From NCBI GenBank assembly GCA_027484725.1, contig JAIXSK010000013.1, positions 20,963-84,962 on the forward strand: a DNA stretch of 64,000 bases. The letters are read 5' to 3'. The notes under the pieces are model-generated. The model saw only the letters and a list, made by a program, of their open reading frames with translations, was not told the DNA's origin and did not search any database. The translations under genes and the position numbers were made by a program. This document shows, piece after piece, positions 35,408 through 44,361 of the stretch. The DNA comes from Flavobacterium sp. (lineage in GTDB: Bacteria; Bacteroidota; Bacteroidia; Flavobacteriales; Flavobacteriaceae). The stretch's first letter is position 1. The number at the start of each line of letters is the position of its first letter.

Positions 35408-38400
35408 TTGAAAACTAAATACTTAAGCAATTTATCGCCGGTATTCAAAATATTTGTTTTGATGCTCTTTTTGTTTTCTCAGGCAAGTGTTTTTGCTCAG
35501 ATACAAGAACAAGAGCAAGAGCAAGAACAGGTAAAAGACAGCATTAAACCCGGATATGCTGCTGGGAATCTACAATTGAGTAATCCGCCGAGTATTTTGG
35601 AGGCTTACACTTATGATCCGGCAACCGATCGATATATATATACCAACAAAGTTGATGATTTCAACATCAATTATCCGATTATTTTAACCCCAAAAGAATA
35701 CGAACAACTCATGTTGCGAGAGGCAATGCGTGAGTATTACAAGAAAAAATCAGATGCCATTGACGGCAAAAAAGCCGGAACACAAGATGCCAAAAAGAAT
35801 TTATTGCCCAGATATTATGTGAATTCAAGTTTTTTTGAATCTATTTTTGGAAGCAACACCATAGATGTAAAACCTACCGGATCTGTTGAAGTAGATCTGG
35901 GCGTTCGATATACCAAACAAGACAATCCGGCATTCTCTCCTAGGAATCGTCAAAACATCAATTTTGATTTTAACCAACGCATCAATATGTCGCTTTTGGG
36001 CAAGGTGGGAACACGACTCAAAGTTACAGCCAATTACGATACCCAATCGACGTTTTCATTTCAGAATCAAATCAAACTTGAATACACTCCTGATGAAGAT
36101 GATATCATTCAAAAAATTGAAGTAGGTAACGTAAGTATGCCTCTGAGCGGATCGCTTATTCGAGGTGCACAAAGTCTTTTTGGAGTCAAAGCCCAAGTAC
36201 AATTTGGACGAACCACCATTACCGGAGTTTTCTCAGAGCAAAAATCGCAAACAAAAACCGTTACGGCTCAAGGTGGCGGAACCATCCAAGATTTTGATTT
36301 TTTTGGGTTGGATTATGATAATGACCGACACTTTTTTTTATCGCAGTACTTTAGAAATCGCTATGATTTAGCTTTAAAAAATTATCCTTTTATTGACAGT
36401 CGTGTACAAATTACCCGTATTGAAGTTTGGATTACCAACCGTCAAAATCGCGTTAACAATACCAACAACAATCAGCGCAACATTATAGCGCTTCAAGATT
36501 TAGGTGAATCGCAACAAAGCGGGTATTCAGATAATGAAATTGTATCATTGAATCCAGCTCCGGTCGGATTTTTTACTGCTGCCGCAGACAGTCCAGCAGA
36601 CAATAAAAACAACAAATATGACCCCGGTTTAATTGATAACACCGCTGGTGGAGCTGGTTTTTTAAATCCGAATATTCGAGAAATTGCCACAGCCAGTTCA
36701 GGTTTTAACACCGTTGTTCCGGTGGAAGGATTGGATTTTTCTAAACTTGAGAACGCCAGAAAACTCAACACCAATGAGTTTACTTTCCATCCTCAATTGG
36801 GTTATATTTCGCTGCAACAAAAGCTCACCAATGATGAAGTTTTGGCGGTAGCCTACCAATATACCATTGGAGACAAAGTATATCAAGTGGGCGAGTTTGG
36901 AAACGATGGCGTAGACGCTACCCAAGCAGGTTCTACAGATCCGAATACCGGACAATTACAAGCCATTACCACCCAAGCATTGGTGTTAAAAATGCTCAAG
37001 AGTAATCTAACCAATGTTGAAAAGCCGGTTTGGAATTTAATGATGAAAAATATTTATCAGATTCCGGGTGCTTTTCAGTTAGAGCAACAAGATTTCAGAT
37101 TTAATATTTTGTATTCTGACCCTTCGCCGCTCAATTACATTTCTGCTTTGCCCGGAAATCCTTTTCCATCCAATCCAAGTCCTGAAAATAAATTGGCTGA
37201 GACTCCTTTGCTCAAAGTATTCAATTTAGATCGTTTAAATTCTACCAATGACCCGCAAGTAGGTGGTGACGGTTTCTTTGATTTTTTACCCGGACTTACC
37301 GTGGATACCCAGAATGGGCGATTAATTTTTACCACTGTTGAGCCTTTCGGTAAACTGATTTTTGACAAATTAAAAGATGCTCCCACTCAGGTTTATAACG
37401 ATCCGAACACATACAACGCCAACCAAACAAAATACGTTTTTAGAAATATGTACCGCAGAACCCAAGCTTCGGCTTTACAAGACGGTAATAAAAATAAATA
37501 CGAGTTGCGCGGGAAGTTCAAATCAACTGGTGGTGATGGAATTCCGATCGGAGCTTTTAATGTTCCCAAAGGTTCTGTTGTTGTAACCGCCGGAGGCCGT
37601 GTTTTACTTGAAGGAGTTGATTATACAGTTAACTACCAAGCCGGAAGAGTTCAAATTTTGGATCCTTCATTACAAGCATCCAATACACCTATTCAAGTTT
37701 CGGTAGAGAATAACTCTACTTTTGGTCAACAGACCCGCCGTTTTATGGGCTTTAACATTGAGCACAAATTCTCAGATAAGTTTATTGTAGGCGGAACCTT
37801 GCTTAAAATGACTGAAAGACCTTTGACCCAAAAATCTACCTATGGTCAAGAATCTGTAAACAACACCATCTATGGTCTTCACGCCAATTATGCAACAGAA
37901 GTACCTTTCTTTACCAGAATGGTCAATAAGTTACCGTTTATGGATACCGATGTTCCGTCTAATTTTTCGTTCAGAGGTGAAGTTGCTTTCTTAAAACCGG
38001 ATACTCCTAAGGCCGATAAATTCAACGGTGAATCTACTTTGTATGTAGATGATTTTGAAGGTTCTCAAACCAACATTGATTTGCGTTCACCCCTTTCTTG
38101 GTCTTTGTCATCAACTCCATTGGTAGATACCGAGACCAATGCTGGTGAGACGCCGAGCCCTTATAATTTTAACGGAGCTTCCACCAATATAGACTACGGA
38201 TACAAGCGTGCTAAATTGAGTTGGTACACCATAGATCCGATTATCTATACCAAACCAGGAGGTATTTCAACAGATGATATTTCCCTGAACAAAACCCGTA
38301 GAATTTTTACGCGAGAGGTATATCCGAATACTGATATTGCACCCGGACAAATTCAAATCATCAATACTTTAGATTTGACCTATTATCCTAAAGAACGCGG

Positions 38401-41400
38401 TCCTTACAACAATAGTTTAGATGTAGCCAACGTACCGCAAAACAACTTTGGTGGAATTATGCGCTCACTCAATTCAACTAATTTTGAGCAAGCCAATGTT
38501 GAGTTCATTCAGTTTTGGGTGATGGACCCGTATGTGGGGCACGGCTCACTTCCGGCAACGAGTGATAATGTTGGAAAAATCTATTTCAATATAGGTTCTA
38601 TTTCTGAAGATATATTGAGAGACGGTCGAAAACAATACGAGAATGGTTTGCCAGAAGCAGGATCAAATCAATTGGTGATTAATACCATTTGGGGAAAAGT
38701 TCCTGCGTCGCAATCACTTATTTATGCCTTTGATGTTGATGGAGGCAATCGTAGCGCCCAAGATATTGGACTCGATGGTATGAATGATGCTGATGAGGCC
38801 AGCATATATACCAATTATGCTGGTGAGGCGGATCCTGCCGGAGATAATTACGAATACTTTCTTCAGGCTTCAGGAAGTGTTATTGATCGTTACAAAAGAT
38901 ACAACGGAACCCAAGGAAATTCACCGGTGAATGTAACTGACAACAACAGAGGAAACTCAACAGTTCCGGATATTGAAGATATCAACCGAGACAATACCAT
39001 GGATACCTTTGACGCGTATTATGAGTACAGTGTTGATATCAAACCGGGCATTTTAGTAGGCAACACGCGTTTTGTAACTGATGTGCGCGAAACAAGTGCA
39101 GCGACTTCAGGATCAAGTTTTGGAGAATCAACTCCGGTTCGTTGGATTCAATATAAGATTCCGGTAACCGAATTTGAGCGAAAAATTGGAAGCATCAGCG
39201 ATTTTACTTCGATTCGTTTCATCAGAATGTTTACCACCGGATTCAAAGATGAAGTTACCTTGCGTTTTGCGGCACTTGACCTAGTTCGTGGTGACTGGAG
39301 ACGATATGCCAACACGCTCGATTCAGTACTTCCGCCGGGAACAGATACAAATGTGGCTGATGACCCGACTGTTTTCGAAGTTCAATCAGTTAATATCTTA
39401 GAAAACAGCAATCGTTCGCCGATTCGCTATGTGACTCCTCCGGGGGTTGTTCGCGAGCAATTGTATAACAACAATACCATCATCAACCAAAACGAGCAAT
39501 CATTGTCTTTGCGCGTTTCTGGTGAACAAGGACTCGAGGCTACCGACGCGCGCGGTGTTTTCAAAAACGTTAGTGTAGACATGCGACAGTTCAAAAAACT
39601 CAAAATGTTTATTCATGCTGAGGCCTATCCCGGAGATCCTTCAATACCGCTACAAGACAATGAAATGGTAGCTTTTATTCGCTTCGGAAATGACTTTACA
39701 GATAATTTTTATCAAGTAGAAGTTCCGCTTAAAGTTACTGCTTCAGGGGCCACATCGGCTTATGATATTTGGCCGGAAGCCAATAATTTGACCATTCCTC
39801 TGGAAATGCTTACCCAAATAAAGATCTTGTCACGACAAGCACCTGCTCTGGGGCCGAATGAAATTTTCTACCGCTACGACGATGAACTTGATGCATCATA
39901 CACCAGACGCATGCGGGTTGGGGTGCGCGGTAATCCGAACTTTGGGTTGGTCAGAAATCTTATGTTGGGAATTAAAAACAACACCTCTGTCGGAACGGAT
40001 CCGTCCGGAAGTCCGCTTGTTCCAAGACCCATCAAAGGAGAGGTTTGGTTCAATGAGTTGAGGTTGGCTGAAATGGACAACAGTGGCGGTATGGCTGCTG
40101 TAGCTAATGTTGATACCAACTTGGCGGATTTTGCAACCATTTCGGCCATGGGTAAAATGAGTACCGTTGGTTTTGGTTCGCTAGAGCAAGGGCCTAATGA
40201 GCGAAGCAGAGAAGACACCCAACAGTACAACATTGTGACCAATTTTAGTTTGGGCAAACTCATGCCTAAAAAATGGCATATCAATTTACCGTTTAACTAT
40301 TCGGTGGGCGAAGAAACCATTACGCCTTTGTATGATCCGTTTAACCAAGATATCAAATTGGATCAAGTATTGGACATCACAGCCAGTTCAGCTGAACGCG
40401 CCATTATTAAAGACAGAGCGATTGATTATACCAAGCGTAAAAGCATCAATTTTATAGGGGTCAAAAAAGAGCGTTCACCCAACCAAAAGCAACGAATTTA
40501 TGATCCTGAAAATCTAACGTTGTCGTATTCATTCAATCAAGTTGAGAAACACAATTTTGAGATTGAAGATTACTTAGATCAGCAAGTGAATACCACCGCT
40601 GATTACACCTTTAATTTTCAGCCTAAAGCTGTTGAGCCTCTAAAAAACAATAAGTTTCTCAAAAAGAGTTCTTATTTAAAGTTACTCAGCGACTTTAATT
40701 TTAATTACTTGCCCTCTAATATTTCATTTAGCGCAAGCATTATTCGCCAATACAACGAGCAAAAATTTCGTCAAATTGATGTGGCCGGAATTCCGTTGGA
40801 TCCGCTTTACAGACGCAATTACTTATTTAATTATCAATATGGTTTTGGTTATAATTTGACCAAATCACTCAAAGTAAACTACACTGCTTCATCAAGTAAT
40901 ATTGTGCGCAACTTTATTGATGCCGACGGAAATGTAGACAACAGTTTTACACTCTTTACCGATTATTGGAATACAGGTGAACCCAACACACACAACCATC
41001 AATTGGTGGTTAATTACGAATTGCCTTTGAACAAGCTGCCATTTTTGAGTTTTGTTAAATCAACTTATTCATATACGGGCGATTATAGCTGGCAACGTGC
41101 TTCAGTAGCTATGTCACAACTTGAAATTGATGGTCAAACATTCAATTTAGGGAACACTATTCAGAATGCCGGATCGCACAAACTCAATACGGCTTTAAAC
41201 ATGGATTCGTTCTATAAATACATTGGATTGACCAAGAAAAAAGCTGCGCCACCAAAATCTACGGCACCGCCAAAACCCGGACAAAAAGTAGTCAACACAG
41301 CACAACCGGCTGCCAATCAGAACAGCTTTTTTAAAGATGCATTGATCAACACCCTTACGTGTATAAAAAATGTCAACATCAACTACACCGAAAACAGAGG

Positions 41401-42736
41401 AACCGTCTTGCCTGGATTTTTGCCAAGCGTTGGTTTCTTTGGAACTTCTAAACCTACCTTGGGCTTTATCTTTGGGTCTCAGGCCGATGTTCGTTATGAA
41501 GCTGCCAAAAACGGATGGTTAACCAATTATCAAGATTTCAATCAAAGTTATACCCAAGTAATCAATCGTACATTGAACCTTACGGCGAATGTTGATTTGT
41601 TTCCTGATTTTAAAATTGATTTGTCCGGAGACAGAACTTATGTACGCAATTTTTCAGAGCAGTACGATGTGTCTGATGAAGGAATATACAATCCGCGTTC
41701 TCCATACAGTACCGGGAACTTTGCTATTTCAACCGTGCTGATCAAAACCGCCTTTAGTCAAAGTGATGAAAACTATTCGGCTGCTTTTGAAGATTTCAGA
41801 AACAACCGGCTTGAAATTGCCAATCGATTGGCTGAAAGATATTACGGCGGCAATATACCGCGATATGGCGATGCAACACATCCGATTCCAACCAACACCA
41901 ATGATCCGCAATATGCTATTTATGTAGCCAACAAAGATTATCCTATTGGTTTTGGCAAAAACAATCAGGCTGTTTTAATTCCTGCATTTATGGCTGCATA
42001 TACCGGCAGCAGTGCTTCAGGTGTGTCTCTTAATGTATTCAGAGATTTTCCTATTCCGAATTGGAATATTAAATATACGGGCTTGATGCGTTATAAATTC
42101 TTTAAAGACAATTTCAAACGTTTGTCTATTCAGCATGCTTACAAAGCTACGTATACTGTGAATTCATTCCGCTCTAATTTTGAATACGATAAAAACCCGA
42201 GCGGAACTGATGTCGGAGGAAATTTTTACAATAAGTTACTCATCTCTAATGTCAACTTAGTAGAGCAGTTTAATCCATTGATGCGTTTTGATATGGAAAT
42301 GAAAAATTCGGTAAAAGTTTTGGCCGAAGTCAAAAAAGATCGCTCTATGTCATTGAGTTTTGACAACAACTTACTCACAGAGGTTCGAGGCATGGATTAT
42401 ACTTTGGGCTTAGGCTACCGAATCAAAGACGTAATCATTTCATCTAAATTAGCCGACAATCCTACAGGCATCATCAAAAGCGACATCAATATTAAAGTCG
42501 ATGCAACCTACAGAAACAGCAAAACTATTGTACGTTATTTAGATTATGACAACAACAAACTTTCGGGTGGACAAAACATTTGGTCTGTCCGAGTAGGTGC
42601 AGATTATTCGTTCAGCAAAAATTTGACATTATTGTTCTTCTACGATCATCAATTTTCAAAAGCAGTTATCTCAACATCATATCCAATTACCAACATTAGA
42701 GCCGGATTTACCATGCGTTACAATTTTGGAAATTAA
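35408..42736 (+). CDS. sprA: SprA, type IX secretion translocon/gliding motility protein
   Basis: This 2442-residue protein is the outer-membrane translocon of the type IX secretion system, a giant 36-strand barrel needed for secretion and gliding (SprA; Sov in Porphyromonas). Length matches the family (about 2,400). A signal peptide (KYLSNLSPVFKIFVLMLFLFSQASVFA) is followed by a Glu-Gln repeat, then long barrel segments with repeated RVKYxGLMRYKFF-like strands and a C-terminal strand ending GFTMRYNFGN. The only start giving the full signal peptide is TTG at 35408, 3 nt after the ruvA stop; the next in-frame ATG is inside the signal. Translation is probably coupled to ruvA. It exports the type IX cargo encoded elsewhere in this window. 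Confidence 0.95.
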   Translation: MKTKYLSNLSPVFKIFVLMLFLFSQASVFAQIQEQEQEQEQVKDSIKPGYAAGNLQLSNPPSILEAYTYDPATDRYIYTNKVDDFNINYPIILTPKEYEQLMLREAMREYYKKKSDAIDGKKAGTQDAKKNLLPRYYVNSSFFESIFGSNTIDVKPTGSVEVDLGVRYTKQDNPAFSPRNRQNINFDFNQRINMSLLGKVGTRLKVTANYDTQSTFSFQNQIKLEYTPDEDDIIQKIEVGNVSMPLSGSLIRGAQSLFGVKAQVQFGRTTITGVFSEQKSQTKTVTAQGGGTIQDFDFFGLDYDNDRHFFLSQYFRNRYDLALKNYPFIDSRVQITRIEVWITNRQNRVNNTNNNQRNIIALQDLGESQQSGYSDNEIVSLNPAPVGFFTAAADSPADNKNNKYDPGLIDNTAGGAGFLNPNIREIATASSGFNTVVPVEGLDFSKLENARKLNTNEFTFHPQLGYISLQQKLTNDEVLAVAYQYTIGDKVYQVGEFGNDGVDATQAGSTDPNTGQLQAITTQALVLKMLKSNLTNVEKPVWNLMMKNIYQIPGAFQLEQQDFRFNILYSDPSPLNYISALPGNPFPSNPSPENKLAETPLLKVFNLDRLNSTNDPQVGGDGFFDFLPGLTVDTQNGRLIFTTVEPFGKLIFDKLKDAPTQVYNDPNTYNANQTKYVFRNMYRRTQASALQDGNKNKYELRGKFKSTGGDGIPIGAFNVPKGSVVVTAGGRVLLEGVDYTVNYQAGRVQILDPSLQASNTPIQVSVENNSTFGQQTRRFMGFNIEHKFSDKFIVGGTLLKMTERPLTQKSTYGQESVNNTIYGLHANYATEVPFFTRMVNKLPFMDTDVPSNFSFRGEVAFLKPDTPKADKFNGESTLYVDDFEGSQTNIDLRSPLSWSLSSTPLVDTETNAGETPSPYNFNGASTNIDYGYKRAKLSWYTIDPIIYTKPGGISTDDISLNKTRRIFTREVYPNTDIAPGQIQIINTLDLTYYPKERGPYNNSLDVANVPQNNFGGIMRSLNSTNFEQANVEFIQFWVMDPYVGHGSLPATSDNVGKIYFNIGSISEDILRDGRKQYENGLPEAGSNQLVINTIWGKVPASQSLIYAFDVDGGNRSAQDIGLDGMNDADEASIYTNYAGEADPAGDNYEYFLQASGSVIDRYKRYNGTQGNSPVNVTDNNRGNSTVPDIEDINRDNTMDTFDAYYEYSVDIKPGILVGNTRFVTDVRETSAATSGSSFGESTPVRWIQYKIPVTEFERKIGSISDFTSIRFIRMFTTGFKDEVTLRFAALDLVRGDWRRYANTLDSVLPPGTDTNVADDPTVFEVQSVNILENSNRSPIRYVTPPGVVREQLYNNNTIINQNEQSLSLRVSGEQGLEATDARGVFKNVSVDMRQFKKLKMFIHAEAYPGDPSIPLQDNEMVAFIRFGNDFTDNFYQVEVPLKVTASGATSAYDIWPEANNLTIPLEMLTQIKILSRQAPALGPNEIFYRYDDELDASYTRRMRVGVRGNPNFGLVRNLMLGIKNNTSVGTDPSGSPLVPRPIKGEVWFNELRLAEMDNSGGMAAVANVDTNLADFATISAMGKMSTVGFGSLEQGPNERSREDTQQYNIVTNFSLGKLMPKKWHINLPFNYSVGEETITPLYDPFNQDIKLDQVLDITASSAERAIIKDRAIDYTKRKSINFIGVKKERSPNQKQRIYDPENLTLSYSFNQVEKHNFEIEDYLDQQVNTTADYTFNFQPKAVEPLKNNKFLKKSSYLKLLSDFNFNYLPSNISFSASIIRQYNEQKFRQIDVAGIPLDPLYRRNYLFNYQYGFGYNLTKSLKVNYTASSSNIVRNFIDADGNVDNSFTLFTDYWNTGEPNTHNHQLVVNYELPLNKLPFLSFVKSTYSYTGDYSWQRASVAMSQLEIDGQTFNLGNTIQNAGSHKLNTALNMDSFYKYIGLTKKKAAPPKSTAPPKPGQKVVNTAQPAANQNSFFKDALINTLTCIKNVNINYTENRGTVLPGFLPSVGFFGTSKPTLGFIFGSQADVRYEAAKNGWLTNYQDFNQSYTQVINRTLNLTANVDLFPDFKIDLSGDRTYVRNFSEQYDVSDEGIYNPRSPYSTGNFAISTVLIKTAFSQSDENYSAAFEDFRNNRLEIANRLAERYYGGNIPRYGDATHPIPTNTNDPQYAIYVANKDYPIGFGKNNQAVLIPAFMAAYTGSSASGVSLNVFRDFPIPNWNIKYTGLMRYKFFKDNFKRLSIQHAYKATYTVNSFRSNFEYDKNPSGTDVGGNFYNKLLISNVNLVEQFNPLMRFDMEMKNSVKVLAEVKKDRSMSLSFDNNLLTEVRGMDYTLGLGYRIKDVIISSKLADNPTGIIKSDINIKVDATYRNSKTIVRYLDYDNNKLSGGQNIWSVRVGADYSFSKNLTLLFFYDHQFSKAVISTSYPITNIRAGFTMRYNFGN

Positions 42737-42759
42737 TCACAGAAGTACAAAAAACACAC

Positions 42760-42767
42760 TAACTTTG
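42760..42767 (+). promoter_or_regulatory. -7 promoter element for gcvH
   Basis: TAACTTTG matches TAnnTTTG and ends 22 nt before the gcvH ATG. No -33 TTG is seen at the normal distance. Confidence 0.5.
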
Positions 42768-42789
42768 AATCATAAATTTTATTACAAAA

Positions 42790-43170
42790 ATGAATATACC
42801 TGCAAACTTAAAGTACACCAAAGACCACGAATGGATTATGCTTGATGGCGATATGGCCACGGTAGGCATCACAGATTTTGCTCAAAAAGAATTGGGCGAT
42901 ATTGTATATGTTGAAGTAGAAACACTTGATCAAACACTTGATAAAGATGAGGTTTTTGGAACCGTTGAAGCCGTTAAAACGGTATCGGATTTGTTCTTGC
43001 CTATGGCCGGCGAAATTGTTGCTTTCAATGATTCACTCGAAACCAATCCTGAAGTAGTCAATTCTGATCCGTATGGAGCAGGGTGGATGATCAAAGTAAA
43101 AGTTTCTGATGTTGCTGATTACGATCAACTTTTAGACAGTGAAGCATACGCAGCGCTTATTGGAGCGTAA
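42790..43170 (+). CDS. gcvH: glycine cleavage system H protein
   Basis: This 126-residue lipoyl carrier shuttles the methylamine group between the P and T proteins of glycine cleavage. The lipoylation motif [14 protein letters not shown] places the modified lysine at K63. The N-terminal KYTKDHEWI and the C-terminal GWMIKVKV segments are typical. Length is normal. The P, T and L genes are not in the window. The 3-prime end overlaps the VanZ-like gene by up to 32 nt. Confidence 0.97.
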   Translation: MNIPANLKYTKDHEWIMLDGDMATVGITDFAQKELGDIVYVEVETLDQTLDKDEVFGTVEAVKTVSDLFLPMAGEIVAFNDSLETNPEVVNSDPYGAGWMIKVKVSDVADYDQLLDSEAYAALIGA

Positions 43171-43537
43171 AAACCTATTTTTATCCTTTGCCCTTGGCTG
43201 GACTTTGCTCATAACATATTTAAGTTTGAGCGATCCTCGTATATTGCCAAAGTTTCAAATTCAGAATGTAGACAAAGGGGTTCACTTTGTTTTTCATTTT
43301 GTTTTTACAGTCCTGTGGTATTTGTATTTAAGGCATTCCCAAAAAGGGGCTTTAAAGACCTTGAGCAATACGTTTCTGCTTTCTATATTTTATGGAATTG
43401 TCATAGAAATTTGTCAGGGAACTTTAACCACAACTCGCTCAGCAGATGCCATGGACGTAATAGCCAACAGCATTGGGGCTTTGTCTGCTGTGTTTGCCAT
43501 CGTTTTGGTGCAAAAAGCTTATAAATTAATCCAATAA
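43139..43537 (+). CDS. VanZ-like family membrane protein
   Basis: This protein of about 132 residues has four hydrophobic helices and the VanZ-family pattern ([22 protein letters not shown] ... [29 protein letters not shown]). The acidic EICQ and DxxDxxxNxxG residues are conserved in the family. Function of flavobacterial members is unknown; the name comes from a teicoplanin-resistance accessory gene and does not imply resistance. No ATG is available. GTG 43139 or TTG 43160 both lie inside gcvH, so translation is probably coupled. A UUCG-loop terminator follows. Confidence 0.85.
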   Translation: MKHTQRLLERKNLFLSFALGWTLLITYLSLSDPRILPKFQIQNVDKGVHFVFHFVFTVLWYLYLRHSQKGALKTLSNTFLLSIFYGIVIEICQGTLTTTRSADAMDVIANSIGALSAVFAIVLVQKAYKLIQ

Positions 43538-43541
43538 AAGA

Positions 43542-43565
43542 TGCCCGCTTCGGCGGGATTTTTTA
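43542..43565 (+). terminator. intrinsic terminator after the gcvH-vanZ unit
   Basis: A CCCGC-TTCG-GCGGG hairpin with the very stable UUCG loop is followed by a run of T, 6 nt after the stop codon. Confidence 0.85.
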
Positions 43566-43616
43566 TTTTTATACCCTTCATTCAGTTTCACAATGGGCTG
43601 ATGTTATTTAAAGATT

Positions 43617-44360
43617 ATGAATATCAGGCAATATCTTGACTCTACTTATCTTAAAACAGCTGCGCAAGCGGGTCTTTCGGAATCAGAGAATCTAAAGGTC
43701 AACAGACGTTTTATTCAAGAGGCTATAGACGAAGATTTTAAGCTTATCATGATTCGTCCCAATATAGTTGCGATTGCTCGTGAGATGGTTGATGCAGCTC
43801 AATCAAAAGTTTGTGTAGGCACGGTGATTGATTTTCCGCTGGGTCAATCTTCGCTTGAAGACAAACTCAAAGAAGCGCAACAAGCAATTGAAGACGGCGC
43901 CGATGATTTGGATTTTGTGTGTAATTATGAAGCCTTTAAAAGAGGTGAGGTTGATTTAGTTCGCCAAGAGATTTTAGCTTGCACACAATTGGGTTTGCAA
44001 CACCACAAAATTGTCAAGTGGATTATTGAAGTAGCCGCGCTGAATCACCAACAAATTATTCAACTCTCTACGTTGATAAAAAAGGTAGTTTTGGATCATT
44101 TCAAAGAAAGTCAATACAATTCGGTTTATGTCAAATCATCGACCGGTTTCTATCTTACTGAAAATAATTTACCCAATGGTGCTACGCTAGAAACTATTAT
44201 TCCAATGCTTGAAAATGCTGCTCCGCTTCCGGTTAAAGCCGCTGGTGGTGTGCGCACTTTTGATGAAGCTACAACCATGATTCGTTTAGGGGTCAAACGC
44301 ATCGGAACCTCAGGAGCCAAAGCTATAGCAGAGGGTCAGTCAGCAGATTCGTCTTATTAG
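43617..44360 (+). CDS. deoC: deoxyribose-phosphate aldolase
   Basis: This 247-residue TIM-barrel class I aldolase splits 2-deoxyribose 5-phosphate into glyceraldehyde 3-phosphate and acetaldehyde in deoxynucleoside breakdown. The Schiff-base lysine is K173 in YVKSSTGF. VCVGTVIDFPLG, ADDLDFVCN and the phosphate-binding VKAAGGVRTFDEA with RIGTSGA are present. The following remB starts 1 nt after its stop, so the two are cotranscribed, as I recall for Flavobacterium johnsoniae. No promoter consensus match is clear upstream. Confidence 0.95.
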   Translation: MNIRQYLDSTYLKTAAQAGLSESENLKVNRRFIQEAIDEDFKLIMIRPNIVAIAREMVDAAQSKVCVGTVIDFPLGQSSLEDKLKEAQQAIEDGADDLDFVCNYEAFKRGEVDLVRQEILACTQLGLQHHKIVKWIIEVAALNHQQIIQLSTLIKKVVLDHFKESQYNSVYVKSSTGFYLTENNLPNGATLETIIPMLENAAPLPVKAAGGVRTFDEATTMIRLGVKRIGTSGAKAIAEGQSADSSY

Positions 44361-44361
44361 T

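Noticed and set aside
43139..43537. VanZ name suggests glycopeptide resistance
   Set aside because: The similarity is to a broad membrane family; there is no vanA/H/X context, and the gene sits with gcvH.
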